Assembly (NCBI RefSeq): GCF_015477605.1
Contig: NZ_JADLQX010000012.1
Location: 62,001 to 126,000 of the forward strand
Direction of reading: 5' to 3'
DNA from: Nocardia amamiensis
GTDB lineage: Bacteria; Actinomycetota; Actinomycetes; Mycobacteriales; Mycobacteriaceae
Length of the DNA: 64,000 bases
Position 1 is the stretch's first letter, and every line of letters begins with the position of its first letter. Under the pieces are notes generated by a model. That model made no database searches. It had not been told where the DNA came from and saw only the letters and a program-made list of their open reading frames with translations. The translations under genes were made by a program, and so were the position numbers. Positions 53,835 through 62,890 of the stretch are shown here, piece by piece.

Positions 53835-56372
53835 TCAGAGGTCGGCGATCGCCGCGAGCGGGGGTGTGCGCGCGGCGCGCACCGCGGGCCAGAGCGCGGC
53901 CAGTACTCCGACGACGGCCGAGCTGATCAAGACGAGCACCAGTTGCGTCCACGGGATCGCGATCTGGTCCAGGCCGAGGTCGCGCAGGGTGCGCAGGAAG
54001 CCGACGCCGAGGCCCAGTCCGAGCAGCATGCCCACGATCGCGCCGAATACCGCGATCAGCATGGACTCGAGATAGATCGTCCTGCGCACCTGCATGCGCT
54101 GCATGCCGACAGCGCGCAGCATGCCGATCTCCCGGCGACGCTCCACCACCGAGAGCGCGAGCGTATTGACGATGCCCAGGATCGCGATCACCACCGCCAA
54201 CGCGAGCAGGCCGTAGAGGATTGCCAGCATTGTGTTGATCTGCCTGCCCTGTGCGCCCTTGTACTCCTCACGGTCCTGCACCTGCACCACGACGAATTGC
54301 TCGGTCGCTTTCTCCAGGTCGGTGCGCATCTGGGTGATGTCCGCGCCCGGCTTCGCCTTGACCAGCACCAGGAAGTTGGTCCGGAAGTTGAGCGGAACCG
54401 CCTCGTTGTAGACGGCTTGCGGCACCACCATGGGACCGAGCAGCGGAGTGTTCTTGTACACGCCGGTCACCGTGAGCGCGACCTTCTTGCCATCGAAGCT
54501 GGTCAGACTCACCGGTTCGCCCACCTTCCAGCCCCGTTTGCCGGCCTCGTCGTCCGATACGAGCACGTCGCGGTCGCCGAGAGTGTTGCTCCCTCGCACG
54601 ATTTCGTAGTTCAGCACGCTGTCCAGCGGCCCATCCGCGGACGCGGCGAAGACCTGCTCGTTGCCGATCTTGAAAGCGGCGCCGCGGAGTCCGACCACCT
54701 CGGCCACCCCGGGAACTTTCGTGCGGGCCGCGTCGGCCGCGCCGAACGGAACTCCGAGCAATTGCGGGCCCGCAAGCGCGTAGTCGGCTCGCACCCCCTT
54801 GTCGATCAGCACCCCGACGCTGGCCTTGGCCGACGCGCCCAGCATGCCGATCGCCGAGACCAGCATCAGCCCGAGGGTGAGCGCGAATGCCGTCGCGGCG
54901 GTGCGCCGGGGATTGCGCGCCGCGTTGTTGCGCGCCATGTGGCCGATCGGCCCGAACGGCCGCACCAGCACCCCGAGCCCGGCCACTACCGGCCGAGACA
55001 GCGCGGGCCCTGCGAGCAATACCGCGAAGATCAGGCCGAGTGCGCCGACGCCGACCGTCGCGGCCGCCGTACCGCCCGTGCGCTGCGCACCCAGCACCAC
55101 GAACGCGACACCGAGCACGGCGAGCACCGCTCCGATGACCGTGCGCCAGCGCAGCGACTCCCCGGTGGAGGCGAACTCCTCCCGCATGGCCTGCACGGGT
55201 GGAATCCGCGCCGCCCGGCGTGCCGGCGCGTACGCGCTGACCATCGTCACCGCGAGACCGACGAACAGCCCGACCAGGATGGTGCGCGGCAGCACCGCCA
55301 TCGATCCGGTCGGCAGGCCCAAGTCGAAGGCGTTCAACACCGCCGACAACCCGAACGCCAAGCCGACGCCACCCGCGAGCCCGATCGCACTGCCGATCAA
55401 CCCGATGACGAACGCCTCGGCCACCACCGACCGGCCGACCTGCTGACGGCTCGCGCCGACCGCGCGCAGCAACGCCAGCTCACGCAACCGCTGCGCGACG
55501 ATCATCGAGAAGGTGTTGTAGATGATGAACGTGCCGACGATCAGCGCGATCGCGCCGAAGGCGAGCAGGAAGTAGTTGATGAAGTTGAGCGCGTTGGAGA
55601 CTTCCTTCTTCAGGTCGGCGCGGACCTGATCGCTGTTCTGCACCTTGTAGCCGGGCAGGTCCCTGCCCAAGTTGTCGCGTAGTTCGTCGCCGGGGATGCC
55701 GCTGGCCGCCAGGTCCACGTAGGCGACGTGCAGGCCGTCGGTGAACAGCTTGCGCGCTTGGGTGTCGTCGAACAGCACGCCGATCAAACCACCGGTTTCC
55801 GACGGGATTTCGTAGATCCCGGTGAGGGTCACGTCGATGGGATCCGGCTGCGAGGGGATCAGGATCTTGGTCCGGTCGCCGATCTTCAGCCCGGCCCGCT
55901 CGGCTCCGCCGGTGTTGAGGGCGATCTCGCCAGGGCGCGCGGGCGGGACACCTTGGACGAACTTCTCCGGCTCCGCGACAGCCTTCTCCGGCGGCAGGTA
56001 GGACGTGCCGAAGGTGGGCGCTCCGCCGGTCTGCACCGCTTTCTTGCCCGCCGGATCGAGCAGCACCACCGGCCCGTTCACGCTCGGGGCCACCGTGCCG
56101 ACACCGGGGTATTTCGCCAGCTCGTCCACCACGTTGTTCGGAATGCCCTGCGCTTGGCGCTCTTTCGGGCTCACCCGGACATCGACGCCTTTGGCCTCGT
56201 TGGCGAAGATTCCGTCGAAGGTGCGCTGCAGCGTGTCGGTGAACACGAACGAGCCCGCGATGAAGGCCGTGCCGAGCACCACCGAAAGCAGCGTCAGGGC
56301 CAAGCGGACCTTGTGCGCGGCGAGATTGCGCAGCGCCACTTTGCGCATCGGACTTCCGGCCATGATTGTCAC
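53835..56372 (-). CDS. MacB/FtsX-type ABC transporter permease
   Basis: 845-aa permease with two FtsX domains, each preceded by a large extracytoplasmic domain: an N-terminal helix (LALTLLSVVLGTAFIAGSF), helices around 270-430, a second unit beginning AATAFALTLGLMLVSAIGML and a final group ending AALWPAVRAARTPPLAAI. The GTG at 56372 overlaps the ATPase stop (GTGA), with GGAG just before. With the ATPase it exports or extracts a lipid, peptide or drug at the outer face of the membrane; the substrate is unknown. Confidence 0.93.
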   Translation of the reverse strand: MTIMAGSPMRKVALRNLAAHKVRLALTLLSVVLGTAFIAGSFVFTDTLQRTFDGIFANEAKGVDVRVSPKERQAQGIPNNVVDELAKYPGVGTVAPSVNGPVVLLDPAGKKAVQTGGAPTFGTSYLPPEKAVAEPEKFVQGVPPARPGEIALNTGGAERAGLKIGDRTKILIPSQPDPIDVTLTGIYEIPSETGGLIGVLFDDTQARKLFTDGLHVAYVDLAASGIPGDELRDNLGRDLPGYKVQNSDQVRADLKKEVSNALNFINYFLLAFGAIALIVGTFIIYNTFSMIVAQRLRELALLRAVGASRQQVGRSVVAEAFVIGLIGSAIGLAGGVGLAFGLSAVLNAFDLGLPTGSMAVLPRTILVGLFVGLAVTMVSAYAPARRAARIPPVQAMREEFASTGESLRWRTVIGAVLAVLGVAFVVLGAQRTGGTAAATVGVGALGLIFAVLLAGPALSRPVVAGLGVLVRPFGPIGHMARNNAARNPRRTAATAFALTLGLMLVSAIGMLGASAKASVGVLIDKGVRADYALAGPQLLGVPFGAADAARTKVPGVAEVVGLRGAAFKIGNEQVFAASADGPLDSVLNYEIVRGSNTLGDRDVLVSDDEAGKRGWKVGEPVSLTSFDGKKVALTVTGVYKNTPLLGPMVVPQAVYNEAVPLNFRTNFLVLVKAKPGADITQMRTDLEKATEQFVVVQVQDREEYKGAQGRQINTMLAILYGLLALAVVIAILGIVNTLALSVVERRREIGMLRAVGMQRMQVRRTIYLESMLIAVFGAIVGMLLGLGLGVGFLRTLRDLGLDQIAIPWTQLVLVLISSAVVGVLAALWPAVRAARTPPLAAIADL

Positions 56373-57142
56373 GCCTGCTCCAGCGCTTTCATCCGGTCCA
56401 GCACGGTGTCGGCGGTCGGATCGCGCATCTCGTCGACGATGCGCCCGTCGGCCAGGAACACCACGCGGTCGGCGAACCCGGCCGCGTGCGGCTCGTGCGT
56501 GACGATGACGACCGTCTGCCCGAACTCGTCCACCGCCGCGCGCAGGATCGACAGCACCTCCTCCGAGGCGCGGGAGTCGAGATTGCCGGTCGGCTCGTCG
56601 CCGAAGATGATCTCCGGTTTGCCCGCCAGCGCCCGCGCGCACGCCACCCGCTGCTGCTGTCCGCCGGACAGCTCACTGGGCCGGTGGGTGAGCCGATCGG
56701 TCAGCCCGAGCCGCTTCAGCACCGTGTCCAGCCAGCCCTGGTCGGGTTTGCGCCCGGCGATGTCCAGCGGCAACGTGATGTTCTCCAGCGCCGTGAGCGT
56801 CGGCACCAGGTTGAACGCCTGGAACACGAAGCCGATCCGGTCCCGGCGCAGGCGCGTCATCTGCTTGTCGGACAGGGTGGTGAGGTCGGTGTCGCCGATG
56901 CGCACGGCGCCGGAACTGGCGCTGTCGAGCCCGGCCAGGCAGTGCATCAGGGTCGACTTCCCCGATCCGGACGGGCCCATGATCGCGGTGAACTCTCCCT
57001 TCGCGAACTCGGTCGACACACCGTCCAAGGCCCTGACCTGGGTATCACCCGATCCGTAGACCTTCGTCAGTTCGATGGCACGGGCCGCGACATCGGTCGT
57101 GACCGCCGTGTCGGCGGTGGCGCCCAAGGCTTGCGAAGTCAT
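56369..57142 (-). CDS. ABC transporter ATP-binding protein (LolD/MacB type)
   Basis: About 257 aa. Walker A GPSGSGKST, Q-loop in FVFQAFNLVPTLT, signature LSGGQQQRVACARAL, Walker B IIFGDEPTGNLD and H-loop VTHEPH are all present; the LVPTLTALENITLP segment is typical of LolD/MacB ATPases. Start ATG 57142 is taken; a GTG at 57172 is in frame. Energises the adjacent permease. Confidence 0.95.
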   Translation of the reverse strand: MTSQALGATADTAVTTDVAARAIELTKVYGSGDTQVRALDGVSTEFAKGEFTAIMGPSGSGKSTLMHCLAGLDSASSGAVRIGDTDLTTLSDKQMTRLRRDRIGFVFQAFNLVPTLTALENITLPLDIAGRKPDQGWLDTVLKRLGLTDRLTHRPSELSGGQQQRVACARALAGKPEIIFGDEPTGNLDSRASEEVLSILRAAVDEFGQTVVIVTHEPHAAGFADRVVFLADGRIVDEMRDPTADTVLDRMKALEQA

Positions 57143-57255
57143 GCCGTCCAGTCTTACCGGGATCGCGGTCACATGCCATCAGGGAAAACCCTGTGTTTTC
57201 GGCCGCGCTCGCGGAGACCACCCCCGAAACCTGGGCGGCGGATGCTGCTCAGCGG

Positions 57256-58188
57256 TCACTCCTGGGGCAAGGGCCTGCGGAGCTCGGTGACGGCGATGCG
57301 GGCGGTCTCGGCAATGGCGGCATCGACGACCGGCAGGTGCGGGTCGGCGCGCGCCGCACGGGTGAAAACCGCGACCGCGACCGGATACTCGCCGGGGAAC
57401 TCCACCACCGCGACCTCGTTGCGGATCACGCCGATGGTTCCGGTCTTGCCCGCGACCGACACGCTGCGGTGCGGGAAAGCCGCGGCGATGCGATGCGGCC
57501 AGACCTGGTAGCGCATGACGCTGCGGACGAACTCGGTCTGTTCGGGAGACAGCACCGTGCCGCTCCACAGTGCGCGGAGGAAGCGGGTCATTTCCTCCGG
57601 TGTCGTCGCGCTCGTGTAAGAGGGGTCGTACGCCGACACCGACCATGCGTCGTCGTTCTCCGCCAGGATCGCGAACGCCTCGGCGGTGGTGTGCGTGTCG
57701 GTGTCGCGGACCAGGCTGCGATGCAGGTCGGCGGTGCCGCCCACGATCCGGGTCTGGGTGAGACCGAGCTGGTCGAGCAGTTCCTCGACCGCGCCGAGCC
57801 CGGTCGCGCCGAGCAGGACATCGGCCGCCGCGTTGTCGGAGACGGTCATCATCGAGGTCGCCAGGTCGCGCAGGCTCATGGTCACCGGGTCGCGCAGGAC
57901 CGCGATGCCGGTCGGGCCGGGCGTGCAGTCCGACGGGGTCACCGTGAGCCGGGCCGTGGGATCGATGCGCCCCGCGTCGATGTAGCGGCAGAACGCGACG
58001 AACAGCGGCAGCTTGTACACCGACGCGACGACCACCCGCTCGCCACCTCCGATGGAGATTTCGGCAGCGGAGTCGTCGCAGCGGCGGGCGTGCAGCCAGC
58101 CGGTACATCCCGCATCGGCGAAGACGGCGCGAATCCGCTCCTCGGCGCGCCCATACGGCTCACCCGTCGCCCGATCACCGCTCCTCAT
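57256..58188 (-). CDS. Class A beta-lactamase-like serine hydrolase without signal peptide
   Basis: About 310 aa in the beta-lactamase2 fold. SVYK (56-59) supplies the Ser/Lys pair, VSDNAA is the SDN loop and KTGTIG the KTG element. The omega-loop E166-x-x-L-N of true class A enzymes is not seen (HRSLVRDTDTHT in that place), so hydrolysis may be slow or the protein may act on another substrate. ATG 58188 lies inside a tandem repeat; an extended frame to 58305 would read through repeats. No Sec or Tat signal, unlike the two beta-lactamases nearby, so it may be cytosolic. Confidence 0.85.
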   Translation of the reverse strand: MRSGDRATGEPYGRAEERIRAVFADAGCTGWLHARRCDDSAAEISIGGGERVVVASVYKLPLFVAFCRYIDAGRIDPTARLTVTPSDCTPGPTGIAVLRDPVTMSLRDLATSMMTVSDNAAADVLLGATGLGAVEELLDQLGLTQTRIVGGTADLHRSLVRDTDTHTTAEAFAILAENDDAWSVSAYDPSYTSATTPEEMTRFLRALWSGTVLSPEQTEFVRSVMRYQVWPHRIAAAFPHRSVSVAGKTGTIGVIRNEVAVVEFPGEYPVAVAVFTRAARADPHLPVVDAAIAETARIAVTELRRPLPQE

Positions 58189-58375
58189 GGAGTCGCCGCG
58201 CGAGGCTTTCTGCCCACCCGTCATCCGACCGTCGCTTCTCGACAAGTCGCTACGCAACGCTCTCTGCCCACCTGTCACCCGACCGGACCCCTCACCGAGT
58301 CGCAACGCAACGCTTTCTGCTCACCCGTCACCCGACGACCACCATCAACTCGCTACACGACGCTTTCTTCATTGG
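58160..58375. repeat. About 54-bp imperfect tandem repeats between two genes
   Basis: Units begin GCTTTCTGCCCACC or variants at 58205, 58259 and 58312 (lengths 54, 53, 50), with partial units at each end. Each contains CACCCGTCA(T/C)CCGAC and ends near CGCTACGCAAC. They fill the space between the lysR stop and the start of the serine hydrolase, overlapping both coding ends. Confidence 0.85.
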
Positions 58376-59244
58376 AGGCGCTCCCGGTAGAGCACCCGGT
58401 CCACCGCATCGGCTTGGGTGTCGGCTCCCGGACGGTGGACGACGCGCACTCGCAGGGCTACCGCCTGCGGCGCCAGGCGCAGCCACGTCACGCCCGGCGT
58501 GGCAGACGGAGGAGTCGCCGTGAGCCCGAAGCTCGTTCCGGCGGCCACCGCGGCGAATAGGGCGCGGTCGTCGAGCGCGGGCACGGTCGGTGCGTCCAGG
58601 CCGCGCTCGCGCAGCAGGTCCAGCACGGTGTCGAAGGCGGGCGGGTTGGTGGCGCGCGGCGGGTGGGCGAAATTCAGTCCGGCGAGCATGGGGAAGGTGG
58701 GGCGTTCCGCGCCGGCGCTGCGGTGATCCGACGGCACGACCAGCCATCGCGGCAGCTTGACGACCGGGCGGGCCTCGACGCCGTCGACCAGGGCCGGATG
58801 CTCGATGACCGCGACGTCGCATAGGCCGGCGCGCACATCGGCGACCAGGTCGACGGTCGCGCCGACTGTGGTCGATACCGCGGCGTCCGGGGCGACCACG
58901 GTCCGCAGTGCGCCCACGCAGGCCGTGACCACCCGGTCGGGCAGTGCCGCGGTCGCGCCCCAGTGCACGGCGCCGTGGGCGTGTGCGATGCGGTGCGACT
59001 CGGCGAGCAGCCGCTCGGCGTCATCGACCAGCAGTCGAGCGCGAGGGAGAAGCTGGAGACCGGCAGAGGTGAGCACGGCGCCTTGGCGGGTGCGGTGGAT
59101 CAGGTCGACGCCCAGGTGCCGTTCGAGCCGCCGGAGTCCCTGGGACAGCGGTGGTTGGGTCATGTCGAGCGCGGCCGCCGCCCTGCCGAAGTGCCCCTCG
59201 TCCGCGACGGACACGAAGAAGCGAAGGTGGCGGATCAGGTCCAT
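58369..59244 (-). CDS. LysR-family regulator, AmpR-like by position
   Basis: 291-aa LysR regulator. The N-terminal winged HTH is clear (HFGRAAAALDMTQPPLSQGL, then RRLERHLGVDLIHRTRQG), followed by the periplasmic-binding-like effector domain. ATG 59244 fits the family start. It is divergent from a class A beta-lactamase 165 bases away, the classical ampR-ampC/bla arrangement in which LysR controls the enzyme. Its stop lies in the repeat array. Confidence 0.92.
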   Translation of the reverse strand: MDLIRHLRFFVSVADEGHFGRAAAALDMTQPPLSQGLRRLERHLGVDLIHRTRQGAVLTSAGLQLLPRARLLVDDAERLLAESHRIAHAHGAVHWGATAALPDRVVTACVGALRTVVAPDAAVSTTVGATVDLVADVRAGLCDVAVIEHPALVDGVEARPVVKLPRWLVVPSDHRSAGAERPTFPMLAGLNFAHPPRATNPPAFDTVLDLLRERGLDAPTVPALDDRALFAAVAAGTSFGLTATPPSATPGVTWLRLAPQAVALRVRVVHRPGADTQADAVDRVLYRERLQ

Positions 59245-59409
59245 GCGGTCATTGAACCAGTGGTGTTCCGGACCGTGGTTTCGTCGCCAGGCCGCGGTGT
59301 CCGCCGGAACCGAACCGTGCGGGCGAACCTGCGGCGATATCGAAGTCAACTCGTCCGCGCCGGGGTCTGATATTGGCGCGTACCGCCGTGTCGATGGTGT
59401 GGTGCGGCG
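59245..59409. promoter_or_regulatory. Divergent lysR / beta-lactamase promoter region
   Basis: 165 bases between divergent starts. LysR regulators bind T-N11-A dyads in such gaps; no perfect one is obvious. The start of the bla gene is a GTG without a strong ribosome site. Confidence 0.45.
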
Positions 59410-60333
59410 GTGACCTTCGCACCATTTGCTCCCCAGGCCGGTCGTCGCCGACTTCTCGCCGCCGCGGCGGTATCCGTGCTGGCCGCCGTCACCGCCGCGT
59501 GCGGGTCCGGCGGCGATGCACCGGCGAACCCGAACACCACCCCCGCTGCCGCGACCCCGTCGTTCATCGAGATGGAGACGAACCACGCAGCGCGGCTGGG
59601 TGTGTACGCGACCGACACCGCTTCCGGCCGCACCGTCGCCTATCGGGACGGTGAGCGGTTCCCGATGGCTTCCACGTTCAAGGGTCTCGCGTGCGGTGCT
59701 CTGCTGCGCGACCATCCGCTGTCGACGGGTTACTTCGATCAGGTGATCCACTACCCTCGGACCGATCTCGTCGAGTATTCGCCGGTGACCGAGAAGCACG
59801 TCGACACCGGCATGACCGTTGCCGAATTGTGCGACGCCGCGATCACCGTGTCGGACAACACCGCCGGCAACCAGCTGCTGAAACTCCTCGGTGGCCCTGC
59901 GGGTTTCACTGCTTTCCTGCGTTCCATCGGCGACAACACCTCGCGCCTCGACCGCTGGGAAACCGAACTGAACACAGCCATCCCGGGCGACGAACGGGAC
60001 ACCACCACACCGGCAGCGCTCGCCGCCGACTACCGAGTCCTTGTCCTCGGCGATGTTCTCGGCGAACCCGAACGGGAGCGATTGAAGTCGTGGCTCATCG
60101 CCAATACCACCGGCGACAAACGTATCCGTGCCGGGCTGCCCGCAGGGTGGACGGTCGGCGACAAGACCGGCAGCCCCGCCTACGGCAGCGCCCTCGACGT
60201 CGCCATCGCGTGGCCGCCCGGACGCGCCCCGCTCGTCATCGCCGTCCTGACGACGAAGTTCGAGCAGAATGCCCAAGCCGACAACCCTCTGGTCGCCGAC
60301 GCAGCTCGCGCCGCCGTCGAGGCGCTCAGGTAA
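59410..60333 (+). CDS. Class A beta-lactamase (lipoprotein)
   Basis: 307-aa class A enzyme. GRRR then a hydrophobic stretch and the lipobox VTAAC (Cys 31) show a probable Tat-type lipoprotein signal. STFK (88-91), SDNTAGN, RWETELN with the catalytic Glu and DKTGSPAYG (KTG) are all present, so it should hydrolyse beta-lactams at the cell surface. The GTG at 59410 is the only fitting start. First of a two-gene unit; the second starts 10 bases after it. Confidence 0.94.
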   Translation: MTFAPFAPQAGRRRLLAAAAVSVLAAVTAACGSGGDAPANPNTTPAAATPSFIEMETNHAARLGVYATDTASGRTVAYRDGERFPMASTFKGLACGALLRDHPLSTGYFDQVIHYPRTDLVEYSPVTEKHVDTGMTVAELCDAAITVSDNTAGNQLLKLLGGPAGFTAFLRSIGDNTSRLDRWETELNTAIPGDERDTTTPAALAADYRVLVLGDVLGEPERERLKSWLIANTTGDKRIRAGLPAGWTVGDKTGSPAYGSALDVAIAWPPGRAPLVIAVLTTKFEQNAQADNPLVADAARAAVEALR

Positions 60334-60343
60334 AAGCGGAACC

Positions 60344-61279
60344 GTGACTGCATCGCCTACGATCGCTCGCCGCACACTACTCGGAGCGGCATTACTTCTT
60401 CCCCTGGCCGGATGTGCGAGCCACACGACGTCCGCGCCCTCATCCGACCCGATCGGTGGGCCGGGCTCAGTGGGAGTCACACCCACTGTGAACGACTCCG
60501 ATATCCGCCTGGCCGAGTTGGAGCGGAAGTTCGGCGCACGCCTGGGTGTGTACGCCCTCGCCACCGGCACCGGTGTCACCGTCGCCTACCGAGCGGACGA
60601 ACGATTCGCATTTTGTTCGACGTTCAAGGGATTGGCGGCCGCGGCGGTCCTGCAACGTAATCCTTTGTCGCACTTGGATACCGTCGTCACCTACACAGAA
60701 GCCGACCTCACAAAGAACGCATCCATCACACCACGGCATGTGGCCACGGGGATGACGATCGGTCAGCTGTGTGACGCCGCGATCCGCTACAGCGACGGCA
60801 CGGCCGGCAACCTCCTGCTCCGTGATCTCGGCGGACCGGCCGAGCTGACGGCATTTGTCCGCGGCCTCGGCGACACGGTGACCCGGATGGACCGGATCGA
60901 GCCGCTGATCACCGAGGCCACTCCGGGAGATCAGCGAGACACCTCGTCTCCCCGGGCATTGGGCAGCGATTACCAGAAGATCGTGCTGGGGGACGCGCTG
61001 CCGGACGAGAAGCGCGCTTTCCTCCGCGACCTCTTGGAGCGCAACGCCACCCGCGCCGGAGCTCGACGAATCCGGGCCGGGATCCCGCAGGGCTGGACCG
61101 TTGCCGACAAAACGGGAACCGGTGACTACGGGACATTGAACGACATCGCCATCGTCTGGCCTCCGGGTTCCGCACCGCTGGTCGTCGCGATCATGTCCAG
61201 TAAGGCCGACCGGGATGCCGCATACGACGAGGCCCTCCTCGCGGAGGCCGCCGCATCTGTGGTGAGCGCTCTGACGTGA
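60344..61279 (+). CDS. Second class A beta-lactamase, BlaC-like
   Basis: 311-aa paralogue. RR then hydrophobic residues and LAGC (Cys 24) again predict a Tat lipoprotein. STFK (92-95) is intact, the SDN loop reads SDG as in M. tuberculosis BlaC (N132G), the Glu of the omega loop is present in RIEPLIT but the Asn170 position is Thr and Leu169 is Ile, and DKTGTGDYG forms the KTG element. The C-terminus RIRAGIPQGWTVADKTGTGD is BlaC-like. It differs much from its neighbour, so this is an old duplication or two origins. The Asn170 change may alter deacylation. Confidence 0.93.
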   Translation: MTASPTIARRTLLGAALLLPLAGCASHTTSAPSSDPIGGPGSVGVTPTVNDSDIRLAELERKFGARLGVYALATGTGVTVAYRADERFAFCSTFKGLAAAAVLQRNPLSHLDTVVTYTEADLTKNASITPRHVATGMTIGQLCDAAIRYSDGTAGNLLLRDLGGPAELTAFVRGLGDTVTRMDRIEPLITEATPGDQRDTSSPRALGSDYQKIVLGDALPDEKRAFLRDLLERNATRAGARRIRAGIPQGWTVADKTGTGDYGTLNDIAIVWPPGSAPLVVAIMSSKADRDAAYDEALLAEAAASVVSALT

Positions 61280-61640
61280 CCCGGGCGCGGCCAACGTGGC
61301 CGGACCCGTCCCGGTCACCATCGACCGGCACGGATCGTCGGCGCGCTCGCGCGGTACACCGGCGATTTCGCGCTGTCCGAAGATCCAGCCCAGGAGGCAC
61401 TGGCCGAGACACTGGTGACCTGGTCCCGCGAGGGCGTGCAATCCGGCCGGGTGGTTGCTCACCGACGGCCCGCGCCGCGCGATAGACGCGACCCGCCGCC
61501 CTCGATGAGAGGTCCGCCGCAGAGTTTGCGCCGGGGCGCCTTACGCGGCGAGTCGAATGAGTTGAATCAGGTCGCCGCAGGTAATTTGACACCGACGTAC
61601 TGTTTGCTCACAAGTTGCCCACTATGGCGAGAGGAACAGA
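61280..61640. other. Intergenic region with a sigma-factor relic
   Basis: About 360 bases between the second beta-lactamase and the secreted protein gene. It holds the sigma-factor remnant (61322-61508). TTGACA occurs at 61586-61591 but no good -10 follows at 16-19 bases, so the promoter of the next gene is unclear. Confidence 0.5.
61322..61508 (+). pseudogene. Remnant of an ECF sigma factor gene (DUF6596/sigma-24 type)
   Basis: One frame reads ARIVGALARYTGDFALSEDP and AQEALAETLVTWSREGV, the region-2 signature of the long actinobacterial ECF sigma factors. The next conserved block continues in a shifted frame as NPAGWLLTDGPRRAIDATRR and then stops. Both ends are missing and a few bases at the junction (normally GVPANP) are lost. 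Not a functional gene. Confidence 0.75.
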
Positions 61641-61919
61641 ATGAAGCGTGTCGCATCCATCGTGACGGTGCTGGCGGGCGCGGTCTGCGCGGCCGCGCTC
61701 GCGGCTGCTCCCGCGTCGGCGGCGATTCCGCCATCCGGAGTGTTCTGCACGGGGATGACGTGCGTGAACTCGACCTCCGTACCGCAGGTGGTGACCGGAA
61801 TGGCAGTGTGTCCCACCGGGCACACGCTGCCGGTCAATGCGGTGATCCTGCCGTTCGGCGTTCACGTCGTCGGTTTCGTGTGCCCGAACGGCGCCCCGCC
61901 GATGGCACTCAGCTTCTGA
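61641..61919 (+). CDS. Small secreted cysteine-containing protein
   Basis: 92-aa protein. A Sec signal peptide (residues 1-27, ending ASA) is followed by a 65-aa mature domain with four Cys (GVFCTGMTC, then two CP), probably two disulfides. AGAGGA precedes the ATG. No known domain; many mycolata encode similar small exported proteins. It converges with the lyase gene. Confidence 0.75.
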   Translation: MKRVASIVTVLAGAVCAAALAAAPASAAIPPSGVFCTGMTCVNSTSVPQVVTGMAVCPTGHTLPVNAVILPFGVHVVGFVCPNGAPPMALSF

Positions 61920-61948
61920 CCTGGCGAGGCGCGCAAACCTTTTCCCGC

Positions 61949-62890
61949 CTATAGCTGGGGCCGACCGGAACGCTCCTTGTCGACGACCCACTCGAAGGCC
62001 GATGCTTCCGAGCGGGCTCCTTCGACGGCGCGGGAGCGGTTGGGTTCACCGAGGTCGGCGAGTAGATCTTCCGACATCGCCACCAACTCGGCCAGCGTGG
62101 CCGGGGTGAACCATGGTGGTCTGGTCGCGAACAAGATGTCCTCGGAGGCGGTGTTGCCGCTCGCGCCCGGCGCGAAGGGGCAGCCGCCGAGTCCCCCGAG
62201 CGCGCCGTCGACCATGTCCGCGCCCGCGGTGATGGCGGCGAGGGTGTTGGCCACGCCCATCCCCCAGGTGTCATGGCCGTGAAAGACAATGCGCCGGTGG
62301 GGAGTCCGATCGCGTACCGCGGTGACGAGCGCGGCCACCTGACCCGGATGCGCCTGTCCGAGCGTGTCGGCGAGGACGATGTCGTCCGCGCCCGCGGTGC
62401 GGGGATCGCGGGCGATGGCCAGTACCCGCTCCGGGTCGACCGGACCGTCGAACGGGCAGGTGAAGGAGGTCGCCAGGCACAGCTGGATCGACCCGTCCAC
62501 CTCGCGTGCCACGCGCACCGCGTCCGGCATGGCGGCGATGCTGGCCTCGGTGTCGCGCCCGATGTTCGCCCGATTGTGCGCGTCCGAGACCGAGAAGCAG
62601 TACTGGAAGTTGCGCACGCCAGCCGCGGCGGCCTTCTCGACATGCCGCGGGGTGGCCACCCACACCCAGCAGCGGCGCAACTCCTCGGGCGTCAGCGCGG
62701 CGACCAACTCCATCGTGTTCGCCATCGGGGGGACCAGGTCCGGGCGCGCCATCGAGCCGATTTCGAGCGCGGGAACCCCCAGCGCGAGCAGGCGGCGGAC
62801 CAGGTCCACCTTGCGCTGCACCGGCAGCAGCTTGCCGGTCAGCTGCAATCCGTCGCGCAGCGTGACATCGCGTAGCACCGGCGCGGTCAT
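61949..62890 (-). CDS. Hydroxymethylglutaryl-CoA lyase
   Basis: 313-aa HMG-CoA lyase family TIM barrel. LRDVTLRDGLQ begins the metal site, FHGHDTWGMG supplies the His pair and GGLGGCPFAPGASGNTASED is the C-terminal family signature with the catalytic Cys. It cleaves HMG-CoA to acetyl-CoA and acetoacetate, the last step of leucine degradation. ATG 62890 overlaps the preceding mini-ORF stop and follows GGGAG. The neighbouring CaiB-type CoA transferase suggests a catabolic acyl-CoA operon. Confidence 0.9.
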   Translation of the reverse strand: MTAPVLRDVTLRDGLQLTGKLLPVQRKVDLVRRLLALGVPALEIGSMARPDLVPPMANTMELVAALTPEELRRCWVWVATPRHVEKAAAAGVRNFQYCFSVSDAHNRANIGRDTEASIAAMPDAVRVAREVDGSIQLCLATSFTCPFDGPVDPERVLAIARDPRTAGADDIVLADTLGQAHPGQVAALVTAVRDRTPHRRIVFHGHDTWGMGVANTLAAITAGADMVDGALGGLGGCPFAPGASGNTASEDILFATRPPWFTPATLAELVAMSEDLLADLGEPNRSRAVEGARSEASAFEWVVDKERSGRPQL

